Shown: piece after piece, positions 12,101 through 22,620 of the stretch
How positions within the stretch are numbered: position 1 is the stretch's first letter
Layout: every line of letters starts with the position of its first letter
Assembly (NCBI GenBank): GCA_028023455.1
Contig: JAQFVV010012509.1
Span: 126,001-190,000 of the forward strand
Length of the DNA stretch: 64,000 bases
DNA from: Epiperipatus broadwayi
Lineage: Eukaryota; Onychophora; Udeonychophora; Euonychophora; Peripatidae
Direction of reading: 5' to 3'
Translations under genes and position numbers: made by a program
Notes under the pieces: generated by a model
What the model was told of the DNA's origin: nothing
Databases searched by the model: none
What the model saw: the letters and a program-made list of their open reading frames with translations, nothing else

Positions 12101-12405
12101 GTATGGGTAAGACAACAAACAGGTGTTACTGACCTTATTGAAAAAATTAAAAGATTGAAATGGAGTTGGGCTGGACATATTGCTAGAAGAAATGATAATA
12201 GATGGACAATTGAAATTTTAAACTGGATTCCAAGAGATTGTAAAAGACCCAGAAAGAGACCACATGTGAGATGGATGGATGAAATAAGAAAATGTGCAGG
12301 GGTGATGTGGAGAAGAGAAGCTAAAGATCGGAGAAGATGGATTAAACTTGGAGAGACCTTCATCCTGCAGTGGATTGATAATGGTTGATGATGATGATGA
12401 TGATG
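9107..12405 (+). mobile_element. Full-length RTE-clade LINE retrotransposon (3,299 bp)
   Basis: The element is bounded by a perfect 14-bp target-site duplication, has about 0.5 kb of GC-richer 5' leader, one long endonuclease-RT reading frame, and a 3' end made of TGA repeats (ttgatgatgatgatgatgatg). This layout and length are typical of RTE LINEs. The leader contains ccaaggcagcggttggtggccg around 9486. Related 3' fragments lie at 16650-16930 (+) and 54421-55075 (-), and a more distant one at 27070-27318 (+). Two lesions (see the coding entry) make this copy non-autonomous, but the intact duplication and high similarity to the 54.4-kb copy point to a fairly recent insertion. Confidence 0.92.
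9617..12388 (+). pseudogene. RTE endonuclease-reverse transcriptase, interrupted by one in-frame stop
   Basis: One frame runs from 9617 to 12388 (about 923 codons) with a single TAA at 11096-11098, where family logic predicts a Lys (ILIF-stop-KGDKEDIRNYRP). N-terminal APE-type endonuclease: IIGLCEVRRKG, QVYAPTSS, VMGDFNARIG and TGSDHRLV carry the usual Glu, Asp/Asn and His residues. Reverse transcriptase: KKKGKAPGNDG, FGFVDYEKAFDS, GVRQGDSISPKLF and LDFADDVVVFA, with catalytic DD intact. The tail has SYKYLGQIINTDG, LTYGSETWTL, WAGHIARRND and RPRKRPHVRWMDEI. The true N-terminus is uncertain. Upstream codons reading LKTADHFQVKE (about 9581-9613) fit the family start but are in another frame, implying a small indel near 9610. 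TTG at 9617 is only where the open frame begins. The product would nick target DNA and prime reverse transcription of its own RNA. Confidence 0.92.
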
Positions 12406-12419
12406 ACTTACAATAAAGG
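12406..12419 (+). repeat. 3' target-site duplication of the RTE element
   Basis: An exact copy of the 14 bp at 9093-9106, directly after the TGA tail. Confidence 0.85.
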
Positions 12420-12871
12420 AATTTCTTTATCTTTTTTAAAACTAAAGTATAATTAACTAAAATTAATTATAAATGTGGGTCATCAATATATGTGTGCATT
12501 TACAGTCTCACCCTATATAAAAAAATGAAAAAAGCTAAATTTGACTTATGCTTTGCCAACCACCACATTTATAAAATAAATTATGGATTGATATAGAAAA
12601 GCTGTTATCTCAATATGGTGCTCAGCACCAAAAATGCATTAAGCTAAAGAGAAATGGTAATATTTTTATTTTAATTATTGGATATTTTGTAAAACATATT
12701 TATATATGGATGCTTGAATTTTATGATATATATATACATTAAATATATAAATCTCCTCTTTAAAAATTTTTATATTAGCATTTAAAAAAATTGTCAAATT
12801 ATAATTGCTATGTATTTTAGATAATTAAGAAGCAACTTGAAAAGTTTTAATGATAAAGAGAACTCAGTCAG
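12420..12871. other. AT-rich intronic sequence
   Basis: No feature recognised between the RTE insertion and the hAT MITE. Confidence 0.4.
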
Positions 12872-12879
12872 TTTAAATC

Positions 12880-13780
12880 AGTGGTCTTCAACCTTTTCAC
12901 ACCTGCGGACGGTAAAAGTAAGGATAAGATTTTGTGGACCAGCAGAAGTTTACAGATAAATTTTTATTTGGGGGGTGGGGGGGGTTTGAGAAATACATTG
13001 TCAACACTGAGACAAAAGATAAACACCAAAGTTATTTTTTGTTTGTTTTTATTTTTAAAAAAAGGTAACAGAAATTGGTTTTAAAAATAAAAGTTTTAGT
13101 ATTTTAACGGTATACAAATAAAGCCAAAAAAATTATTGCCTTATAGGCCAAAAAAAAGTGGGCGTATTTTTAAACAAAAAAAAAAGAAAACGAAACTTGA
13201 AAAAGTTAAAAATTTTGATCTTACTATATTTTGGGGTGGTGGATGTGTATTGAGAAATACTTTGCAAAAGTTAGAAACAGAACTTATTTTTTGGTTTTTA
13301 TTTTTAAAAAAAGGTATAAAAATTGATTTCCAAAATAAAAAGTTAATGCCAAAAAAAAAAAAAAAAGCCTTATAGCCAAAAAAAATACTAAAAATGAAAT
13401 ATTAAAAGCGAGAGTAGAAAAAATTTAAGAGATCAAAAAAAGTCACGTTACATTTTATTGTTTTAACAAGGCTGACAAGCAGCCGTGATTGGCTATCAAA
13501 AGACAACTGGAGTTTGTATAATAAAAAACTTTCTACCCCCCCTCCTCCCATAAACATCTGTGATAAATAGAAAAACAAATTAATTTATGTATGATTGATT
13601 AGATTTTGTGGTATTTTTGTTCTGTTTCTTTTTTTTTAATAAATGTGATGAAAAAATAAATAAAAATTGTTCATATTAATTAAAAGTTTAAAATCTTATT
13701 ATTTTGTTATTATAAACTTTCTTCCAGTCTAGCTGTGGACCGACAGACAACTTCTGTGGCCCAGTGGTTGAAGACCACTG
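12880..13780 (+). mobile_element. hAT-type non-autonomous DNA transposon (901 bp)
   Basis: Termini are cagtggtcttcaacc and ggttgaagaccactg, perfect 15-bp inverted repeats of the CAGNGGT...AACC hAT/Charlie style. They are flanked by 8-bp target duplications gtttaaat at 12872-12879 and 13781-13788. The interior keeps hAT-like words (ctgcggac near the left end; tgtggaccg and tctgtggccc near the right) but no transposase. It contains an imperfect internal direct repeat (about 12965-13140 and 13225-13380). Both copies hold a G run, ttgagaaatac, a run around tttttatttttaaaaaaaggta and a string of A's followed by gcc. Confidence 0.88.
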
Positions 13781-13788
13781 GTTTAAAT

Positions 13789-15218
13789 TATCATTTCAAA
13801 TTTTAGTAGAAAAGTTATCTTGAAAATATTGGTTAATTTTTTTTTAATCAATCACTTTTATATTTTTACTGAGCAATTAGTTGTTCCATGACATGCAGAG
13901 CCTGGCCAATAAGTGAAGTAAGGAAACAATTGTCTTAGGTACTGAAGTAAGAAAGATGCAAAAATGAGACAAAATATTTTTAGTAAATGATATTTTTAAT
14001 AAAATAATAACAGAAAAGCACCTAAATAAGCTTAAAATCAATATAGGGCATTTTAATAATTTAAAATTTTGCTAAATAATTTTAATTTAAATTATATATG
14101 TTAATAGAAATATAAATCAAAAAATTCTAGGAATTATTATTCTTTTTTAGATCTTAGTTATGAAATAAATTATTCTTCAAATGCTCTCAATATACTGAAA
14201 TTCATAAGCTGATGCAAGGAATAATGTTCATGAATGCAGCTTTAAAGTGATTTAGTTAACTTAAATGTGGCTTAGAGAGAATGGTTTAAATGTAGCTTAG
14301 AGAAAATAAATCTTTACAACTGCAAGCATTGCAATAAAAAAGATTTTGGACTAATTATAAATAGACATATAAATATAAAAAAAATCATGTTAATAGTTTA
14401 AATATTTGTTAACATCAAAATATTGATAATGAGGCAATATATTGATTCACAGTTCCAGTAAGTCAATAATTAAAAGCATACATTTTAATATGGCTAAAAA
14501 ACAAATGTAATTAGAGAATTTTAATTAGAAATCTAATTAAAATCATTCACTAATGATATTGTGTTTAAAGAATAAAAAAGAGTGCTATAATATATTATCA
14601 TATTAAAAATACAGGAAATTAATGTGAATTATAATAAAGCACAAGTCATTTATTAAATAAAATGTATATATTAAAGAAATGCTTTTATCACACAAATACA
14701 CTAAAAAAAATATTTTTTCTTCAATTTTTGCAAATAATAGCTTAAGATACTCATATTTAGAAATAATCTTAGTTCCAGTTTCTACTGTATTTTTTATTAA
14801 ACAAAAATTGCAATTTAACATTTTAAAATTAATATTCTTCATCATTTTACTAAAATATATATGAAAAAATATATATCTAATTTTTATTTATGCAAAATAT
14901 AACTAAGAATATTTATAAACCCAAGCACCCTACACTTTATTATGAATGCTAAAAAAAATTGTTTTTTTACTTTTTAGTGCACTTGCTTTTTTTAATTCTT
15001 TTCTTTTTAGTTTTATATATATTATATGGAATTATTAAAATGAGGTATACTTATTTAAATTAGTTTTGCCTAATAATATCACAAATTGTTTATATTATAA
15101 TCTAATCATTCATTTATTTATCAATTTTAATATTATTACTATTGATTTTCTACATTAAGTAAGTTATCTGTCTATAATTTCATTATATATATACACAACT
15201 AATAAATATAACAATAAT
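13789..15218. other. AT-rich intronic sequence
   Basis: No supported gene, exon or repeat family. The short overlapping ORFs near 14.6-14.9 kb on both strands are compositional. Confidence 0.35.
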
Positions 15219-16293
15219 TAACTATTATATATAGTCTTTCAATCTGCAGAAGTACTTTCGGTTAATTCCCTAACTCTCCTCAACTGCTGCTAAATTCAAA
15301 AAACAAAATGGAAGCAAACTTCATTAACTCAAATCCCATGAATCCTGAATTTTAATGTTAGCAGTTTGTCTATTAATTATATTCATTTTATTTCTATTTA
15401 TTAAAATTGCTTCCTTAATTTTTCTTTTATTATGGTTTCTCTCTTCATGAAGAATCTTAACACTTTCAATATCACATTTTCAATATCAAACTTAAATCTA
15501 TATTTGTGTCCTTTCATGATCCCAAAACTGAAGCAGTCATTAAACCATTATTAATTTTACTTTTCACATGCTTATATAACAATTTATGATCATTTAATCT
15601 TTTTTCAATACTACACCGATTCATCTATATATGATAACATACATCCCCAAAAATGTTTATATACATTACTTTTCTGCTTAATAGATATGGCATTTTAAGA
15701 GTTACTCTCTAACTTATTAGCATTATTTGTAACACAAAAAGAAACATTAAACATATCCTTATATATATCCTTAAAAAATTTCACTTGAGCATTTGAAATA
15801 TACGAAATAGATATTCATTTTTTACTATCAATCTTTAACTCCTTTAAATCATTATAAATCTTTTTAAATTGAGATAAAGTATTGTTAATCTGTTCAATCT
15901 TATAACCAATTTCAAGTAATTCCTTGACAAATGTCTAAATATCTTTTAATTTATCACATTGATAATGACATGATTTTTTATTACAAAACAAAAAAAGATC
16001 TAAAACTTACCATCTTATGCACAATTGATACTTTTGATTTACAATTTATATATCCCCTTTTTTGCAATGGTGTGATTATTAATTTATAAACATATTGAAA
16101 TATTGAAATCCAAATACTTAATACTTTTATCCGGTTTCTTTTTAATAGTCCATTTCAAGTCATACAAATTATTTAACTCCTCTACAAGCAAATTATAGTA
16201 TTGGTATTTCTGCTAACAAAAACAGCAGTTGGGGAGGGTTAAGGAATTAACCGAAAGTACTTCTGCAGATTGAAAGACTATATATAATAGTTA
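15219..16293 (-). mobile_element. 1,075-bp element with 71-bp terminal inverted repeats around a Penelope-like fragment
   Basis: Left arm 15219-15289 and right arm 16223-16293 are inverted copies with a few mismatches. Both contain tatatatagtctttcaatc, tgcagaagtactttcggtta and an inner caactgctg. The interior reads on the minus strand as a decayed Penelope-like coding region (separate entry). Penelope-like elements have their own terminal repeats and can insert with inverted partial copies, so inverted arms around a 5'-truncated body are plausible. A DNA transposon that captured the fragment is the alternative. No clear target duplication was found. Confidence 0.6.
15320..16205 (-). pseudogene. 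Penelope-like RT C-terminus plus GIY-YIG endonuclease, decayed
   Basis: Minus-strand translation, needing frame changes and reading past stops, gives LLVEELNNLYDLKWTIKK and KSIKYLDFNISI near the right end. It then gives CNKKSCHYQCDKLKDI, KELLEIGYKIEQINNTL, SIEKRLNDHKLLYKHV, GHKYRFKFDIENV, DIESVKILHEERNHNKRK, IKEAILINRNKMN and RQTANIKIQDSW. The late part matches the layout of the GIY-YIG C-terminal half: RL..H, then GH, then an acidic residue within KRKIKEAI. The first part resembles the RT thumb. The YIG motif itself is eroded. It is distinct from the copy at 6.6-7.2 kb and probably belongs to another Penelope-like family. Confidence 0.5.
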
Positions 16294-16649
16294 TTACCAT
16301 TGTATTTATTAGTTTTGTTATTACAATAGTTTTTTAATTAACAGACATTTTATTTGTATATAAATACACATCTTTATGCATTTATATGTTGTATCTATGT
16401 ATTAAAGTATCTTACACTATACTAAGCTATACATTTGGGAATCATATATATATATATGTGTGTGTATGGATTCCATGGGATTTTATTTTAAAATTATGTG
16501 AATAGTGCCCATCTAGTGTTATTATCATTAGGTAATTACTAAACTTCATTATTTTATTTTGTTCATACACTTAAAAATTGCATGCAAATTTGAAATAAAA
16601 TGTGGACACACACAACAATTAATTCATAAAGTAATTCATCTTATCATCA

Positions 16650-16930
16650 TTATTTTCAACTATTATCAATTCACTACAAGATGTATGTTAGAAGTAAGAA
16701 GAAGAAATCAAAAACAAAATACCTGGGTAGGAGAACAAACAGGTGTTACTGATATCATTGAAAGAATTAAAAGATGAGAGTAATTGCTAGAAGAGATAAT
16801 AGATGAACAATTGAAATCTTAAACTGGATTCCAAGTGAGATGGATGAATAAAATAAGGAAGTGTGCTGTGAAGAAGTGAGGCTAGAAATCAAAGATGGAC
16901 TGAACATGGAAAGACCATCAACTCCTCTTA
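16650..16930 (+). pseudogene. 5'-truncated, decayed RTE LINE fragment
   Basis: From about 16675 the sequence parallels 12055-12330 of the full RTE: TRCMLEVRRRNQKQNTWV, GEQTGVTDIIERIKR, then broken pieces of the NWIPRD and RWMDEIRK region. It shows more substitutions and small deletions than the 54.4-kb copy, so it is an older insertion of the same or a sister family. Confidence 0.75.
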
Positions 16931-16934
16931 TACA

Positions 16935-18109
16935 TTCTCAGATATAACTTATAGATGTATGTTCATTTTATATTTTTCACCATATATCGTGTACATATGA
17001 GTTGTTTAACTTTCTAATTTTTAAAGCACTACATTTGACTGCACAAAGTGTGGAATAATTTTCATATTCTCACTTATGACTATATTATATATATGTTTTT
17101 CAAATTGACATTATTACTTTTGATAAAGACTATACATACACATTCAACCAAAACATTGGATTTTTAGTTATTATTTACATATATATTGATCCAAACAAAG
17201 TAAATACAAGTTTTTAGCAGAAAAATGTTACTTAATATAATTAAATATTTTTTGTTTAGTTTATAGGTTTGAAGATGACAAAAGTATTTATAAAGTTATA
17301 AAAAAATATATTAAACAAATAAATTCATAAACAATCTCATACTACAAATATATTTTTAAAAAATTAATTAAACTTGAAAATGAAATCCAGATTTGGAATG
17401 GGGACGAATCAACATCAATGCTTGCACTTATTTGAACAGGAAAAATTTGTTTTGATAATATATGGGAATTATTTTATTTATTTATTTCCAAAATTATGAA
17501 CAAAATTGTAAACTGGTTCCAAAGAATGTAAATGATTTAATTTAAAGTTGATTAGTATATGAAAAAATGTTTTTAAATGCATATTTCCAAATAATATTCT
17601 GGTCCAAAGAAGTCTTACTTACATTAACTGCCGAAAGCAGTTTTTTTAAGGTGAAAATTTTATAAAATTATTTATGAACAATAACATCCCAAAATTATTT
17701 AAGTGATCTAGCAAAAATTTCTATAGAAAAGTATATATTTAAAACAATAAATTATAAAAAAGCTACTTTATTCTGATTTCTTTTTTTTTGTATTTTAATT
17801 TACTCTGATACATTTTTCTGCAATTTTTTAATTTTATTTTTGTGCTTTTTTTATTCAATATGTTTTCCTATTACATCCATTGCTTGGTTCAATAGATTAT
17901 TTTAAATAAATAGTTAAAATGGTCTTTTATAATAACTAATCCACTAGAAGTCAAAGAACTTTCCAATAATCTCTCTTAGAAGAACAATGAAGAGAAAATA
18001 ATCATCGGCTTACCAATTACCAGGTGGTACGAGTTTGAATGTTTCTCTATTCTCATTTTGCTTCTTAATATTTAAAAAAAAATAATGAATGGTTAGCTAG
18101 ATTGTCTTT
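16935..18109. other. AT-rich intronic sequence
   Basis: Two good minus-strand donor-like words occur: gtaagtaag ending near 17610 and gtaagcc near 18010. I could not join either to an upstream acceptor with a convincing ZNRF3-like peptide. Confidence 0.35.
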
Positions 18110-18220
18110 GGTCTTGTTACTTGGGAGAAAATTATCTCTTCAAAAAGTTTTATCTAACCTGGGTTTGAAAGCAAGGGCATGATAGGCTGATGACTTAACT
18201 CGGCCCCACAAGATCATTCT
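18110..18220 (-). repeat. Possible tRNA-derived SINE
   Basis: On the minus strand there is ggggccgagttaagtcatc (A-box-like) followed about 35 nt later by gctttcaaacccaggtt (B-box-like), the spacing of a tRNA promoter. The intervening sequence does not fold well as a tRNA. It differs from the other SINE families here. Confidence 0.35.
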
Positions 18221-18578
18221 GAATAATTTTTAAAGATACAGATTTAAAGGCTTGGGTCAGGCACCAAAATTGACAGGCCTAACTTTGATAAGGAAGCATA
18301 GCATGATAGACCAATTTTACTGATTGAGGTTTTTTTAACATTCACAACATATGACACTGTATGGTTTTGATTTACCATAACTTATTAAAGAATTACATAA
18401 TTAAATGAAAATACCATTGTAAAATTTCACACGCTTTCTTTATTTTTAAACAATAGAAAAAAAGAAGAAAACATATTAATACAATTGTCATTGAACAATT
18501 GTAGTTTTGCCGCCAAATAAAATAAACAGAAAGTTATTTCAATCTTAAAAGTAATCAATTTTTTAATAAGTTACTTAC

Positions 18579-18620
18579 TATGCTCACGTTTTTCCCAATT
18601 ATTCCCGAATAAGTAAATAG
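18579..18620 (-). CDS. ZNRF3: Candidate 42-nt exon of the ZNRF3-like gene
   Basis: On the minus strand a pyrimidine-rich stretch ending cacgcag precedes position 18620, and a textbook donor GTAAGT follows 18579. The 42 nt give LFTYSGIIGKNVSI, phase 0 at both ends and therefore compatible with both other exons. The peptide resembles the early ectodomain of ZNRF3/RNF43 (a short Thr-Tyr-x-x-Gly-hydrophobic-x-Gly segment before the first PA-domain strand). So short an exon could arise by chance; support comes from splice-site quality, phase and order. Confidence 0.5.
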
Positions 18621-19586
18621 CTGCGTGACAAACAGAAAATAAGACAAAATCAATATTTTAAAGGATTTAATGCAACAAAGATAAAAAAAATTACCTGCTT
18701 TATTTAAAAAATACAATACAGACAAACTTTCCCAGCATGCATTACAATAATAAAAAAAAAAGCTATTAATAATATTAAATAGTATTCAAAATAAGTTTCG
18801 CATTAATTTAAAAACTGTGTAAATATTTTTTTGTTTATTTCATTTAAATAACATTTTAATTAAAAAAACGAAGCTATAGTAAAGTTGTTTAATAAACAAA
18901 ACAATGATCAAGATGTGGTGGCAGTTTTTAAATGTGAAAAATTATTACTAAAGAAAATATTTTAATTATTTAATTTTTTTAAAAAACAAATGTATGTAAG
19001 AGAAATAAACGATGGCGCTTAATAGAAATATAACTATATATATATATACCAGTAAAGTTCATCTTTTTTAAAATATATATATAATGTAAAATTACTAAGA
19101 AATCAAAACACAGAAATGTATTTGTACATTGAATGTGAAATGTAGCTAGAGTTTTTAAAAGTGTGGATCCATGTTTGCGGTCAATGGTTTTATTAATATA
19201 AATTTTCTTTAATAATAGATAACCATATGGTTATTTCTTATAAAGAAGTTTTTTGCATCAGAACTTGACAAACCATGTTCTTTCACATTGTTTATATTCC
19301 ATAAGCAATTTTCATTTGAGAAAATTTCAGTATTAGGATTAGACAAAGTCTTTATAAATATTCATATAGAATACATACCTACTGCTTTTAGGACTAATTT
19401 CAGAAATCAATTTGGAATAAATAATGAAGTAGATGAGTGATTGATATAAAGAAAAAATAATTCAAGAAGAATATGAAAAAACTTTGATTTAGTTAAAAAA
19501 ATTAGAAAAATCAAAGCAAATTTAAAAAGGATAGACATTATTTACATTTTCAAGAACCAAAAAAGATTTGTTACAAAATGGGTGTC
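18621..19586. other. Intronic AT-rich sequence
   Basis: Nothing recognised beyond the acceptor tract of the 18579-18620 exon. Confidence 0.4.
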
Positions 19587-20096
19587 TATAAAACCACCAA
19601 AATACCACATGATTATCCTTTCCTATGCTTACACAAGCTGTTATTAGCAGTAGCAAATTCTACATACAGAGTGCCATCCACTTCAAGCCTTAGTAATCAA
19701 TGGATGCAGGAAGGCTTGTGCATAAAATCACCACTTAGTGCCTACTCATCCAATATCCCCATACTAGTTTCTAAGTTGTAGCTTTCATCAATGAAGAGCT
19801 TTGGATCTAAGAGCAATGCACCTAGATCTTAGAATCTAATGCAATCCTCTAGCAACCTTATAAGTGCAGTGCTCTCAGCTCCAAAGCTCCTCACTGATGA
19901 AAGCCATAAGCTAGGAACTAATATGGGGATATTGGACAAGTAGGCACTAGGTGGGGATTTTATGCACAAGCCTTCTTGCATCCATTGATTACTAAGGATT
20001 GCATTGGGTGGCACTGCTGTATGGAGAGTTTGTTACTTCTAATAACTGCTTGTGTAAGCATAGAAAATGGTCATGTGATGTTTTGGTGGTTTTATA
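19587..20096. repeat. Family A palindromic MITE, near-complete copy (510 bp)
   Basis: Two arms of about 240 bp face each other around 19835. The outer ends tataaaaccaccaaaa and ttttggtggttttata are exact inverted copies. Inside are terminal words cacatgat / tcatgtga, then tatgcttacacaagc / gcttgtgtaagcata, accNNttagtaatcaatgga and its inverse, gtgcctactcatccaatat and its inverse, and a centre rich in agatctta. No ORF is conserved; Cys/Ser-rich ORFs on either strand are mirror images of each other. This is the best copy for defining the family. Confidence 0.75.
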
Positions 20097-20265
20097 CCAT
20101 TTCTACCTATGGAATGATGACGACTGTGGTTTTAATAAACCAAAGATACCAAAATTCAGATCTATGTAATTATACAAGTGAATGAGCTTTGAGTGAACAC
20201 AATAATATGTTTTCATTTTGAGCTCCTAGCTTTATGGTTAATTAATAGATGAAAGGTGGCTGGTG

Positions 20266-20425
20266 GATGGTTGCATAAGATCCTCAGATCTAAGTGCAGT
20301 GCTCTCAGAAAGCCACAAGCAAGAAACTAGTCTGGGAATACTGGATGAATAGGCACTATATGGAGATTTTATACACAAGCCCCCTGCATTCATTGGTTAC
20401 TAAGGCTTACACTGCTACTACAAAA
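20266..20425 (+). repeat. Family A repeat, partial arm
   Basis: Contains gtgcagtgctctcag, gccacaagcaagaaactagt, gatgaataggcacta and cattggttactaaggctt in family A right-arm order. The terminal section is missing. Confidence 0.6.
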
Positions 20426-20616
20426 TGGATGTCAATGATACAGTGGTAATTTAAAAAAAAAAAAAAGCAAAATTAAAAATAATTATATAAAATTTTAAAG
20501 AGCCAGGAACAGTCTTTTAAAATATTTGTTTAAACATGATAAGACTAATCTTAAATGAAGCTGTATTTCACATTTACAAAAAACGTCAATATATAAACCA
20601 TTAATGAAGTAATATC

Positions 20617-20720
20617 CTGCAGAGTTTGGTTCAATGGTACAGTGGCAGTTTCTGGATTTTCAAAGTCGATGAATTGCAGCCAGCTCTGTCATTTCCTGTA
20701 CTCAAACTTCTCATGAACGG
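20617..20720 (+). repeat. Weak tRNA-like repeat
   Basis: tttggttcaatggtacagtgg resembles a tRNA D-arm and the block is GC-richer than its flanks. The B box is not convincing. Possibly a degenerate SINE head. Confidence 0.25.
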
Positions 20721-22239
20721 CCAATCAATAAACCATTCAATTATTTTTATTTTAATGAAATAATAAAAATCAAACGAATTAAAAAAATATAGATTTCTAT
20801 GCCTTAGCGATTCCCTATTAAGAAAAGTCTAAATATAAAATACAATTAAAAAACAACATACATAATGTAATTGGAAGTCACAGTAAATTAATGACTCCCT
20901 ATGTCTTATAATTTTATTAATTTAATACTTTAATATTTACAATCTATGTACTACATTTTAATCTTATTGTAGAGTTCAGCAATTAATTTTCTGTACTTGA
21001 CTATATGCTAGAATTACAGACTAATTTCTAATATATTTATATAATAGTATATAATTTTCTATTAACTTTAAAATATTTTCCTTTAGTCTATGTGGCCTTG
21101 AGAACTTATAGAAATTATAATGAGGCAATCTGTTCAATTCCCTAATCAACTTCAGGAACTAAGATGGTGGAATAGTAGATGTCCTCTGCTAATTTCTTTT
21201 CTATTGCTTTACATCATCTGTAACCAAAATGCCTTGAATATAAACACGGTATTTCCTGTTCTACTACAGTTTATATATCTTTCAATTATTTTGTTCTTCT
21301 TGAGTATTTCAGACAGTGGGGTGGTTACAGACATTGTAAGCAGATTATCAATTTAATTAATTTAAATCTGACTTTCATAAATTAATATATATATATATAT
21401 ATAGTTTGCATTAATTACATTTGATAGCAATAGATCTCTCATTCTTGTAATACATTTTAACAAAGCATTTTAAAACTAAGAATAATTAATTTAATATATA
21501 TTTTCTTTACTCCCCTCAAATATTTACTCTTTCTTTGGCTTTAAATTTGTTCAGTTCTACATATATTTCATCGCTCCCCTTAATCCAAAAACAGGTCACT
21601 ACCTATGCTATACATACTCTTGCAATTTTCTTCATCTTTGTCTTTGGGATCTTGGTGATCTATGCTACTTCTAAGGTTGAATTTCTTATTGTTCCATGGC
21701 TACTTCATGTTAAATTTCCTCCACTTCATCACATTCTATACATTCTGTTTCAGTCTGATTTTCATTTGGAGTAATTACTTTATCCGCAAATAACTTGTAT
21801 TTGATGATTTATTATTTTTCATAAATATTATTTGTTTGATCCTTAATGGTTATTTTTATTTTAAGACATTTTATTTCCTTTATTTGCCATCAGTTAACAT
21901 GAGTTAAATGACTCTATTACTCTGTCTCATTATTTATTCACCCTTTCACTATTTGTTTGGTTAATTTTTTCATAATTATCCCTTCTAACCATTTTTTAAG
22001 CATGTCTCATACTCAAACTTTTTCATTTACTATGTATTTGTCTACATTCTCACTATATTTGAATTGTTTGTCAACTTTTGGAATTAACATTACCAATTTA
22101 ATTTATAATTTTCTGTCCATAAACACTTCCACAAGAGATTCTTCTATGACTGTTAATGGCAAGGAATGTTTATGTAACATTACAGCATCTAAGGATTCCT
22201 AAATATTCACATTATTAGTTCTTAAGTTGATTTTTTATT
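20721..22239 (-). other. Pyrimidine-biased block, probable eroded continuation of the Gypsy copy
   Basis: The + strand is T/C-rich, so the minus strand is purine-rich like the coding strand of the adjacent integrase remnant. Minus-strand pieces (for example SSIDHQDPKDKDEEN near 21650) are highly charged but not alignable by eye. Confidence 0.3.
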
Positions 22240-22620
22240 TGTGAACTGTGTTTTCAGACAAACTATTTGACCCTGAATGGTACAATGTTGCACAAATGTG
22301 TTTGATGAACTTCCTTCATAAAGAAGTCTTCAATTTTTTTGTGCATTAAATCCTGAAACATTATCTGAAACAATTACTTACAGCAATCTGTGGTATGAAA
22401 ACATTTCATTCAGTTTTTTATACTGTTTCTACAGCACTTGTATTATTTACAATGTGATGCTCTGCCCATTTAGAATATACACTTATGAGTATAACAAATT
22501 ATTTCAGCATTAGTAGAATCTGCATGAGCCATGTGAACTCTTTACCAAGAATTAGTTGCCTTTGGCCATGCTATATATGCCTTAGTTTTCACATTCATTT
22601 CAGAATGATGTGCCATACAT
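22240..22620 (-). pseudogene. Ty3/Gypsy integrase core, decayed
   Basis: Minus-strand translation across frames gives TKAYIAWPKATNSW, RVHMAHADSTNAEI, EHHIVNNTSAVETV, KLNEMFSYHRLL, VIVSDNVSGFNAQKN and a piece ending VQHCTIQGQIVC. This follows the Gypsy integrase order: a Trp-Pro-x-Ala-Thr-x-x-Trp-x-Arg-Val-His entry, a region for strand DDE residue 1 (mutated), hydrophobic E-x-x-x-V, the SDN motif (second catalytic Asp) and the region before the Glu. Frame changes and stops make it non-functional. It is not obviously part of the gag copy at 62 kb, which lies 40 kb away. Confidence 0.6.

Noticed and set aside
10408-12363. Several 67-133-codon minus-strand ORFs inside the RTE
   Set aside because: Antisense shadows of the endonuclease-RT frame; the one at 11972-12178 is repeated in the 54.6-kb copy for the same reason.
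12881-13375. Two small ORFs with similar LFLKKG peptides
   Set aside because: They lie in the internal duplication of the hAT MITE and are not conserved transposase.
18000-18060. Possible minus-strand exon KQNENRETFKLVPP before a GT at the end of the Pro codon
   Set aside because: It overlaps a region with SINE-like words, the order of candidate exons would not fit the ZNRF3 ectodomain, and the donor is ambiguous.
18180-18215. CTGATGA in ggctgatgacttaactcgg
   Set aside because: It lies in a SINE-like block; no GAAA or stem partners nearby.
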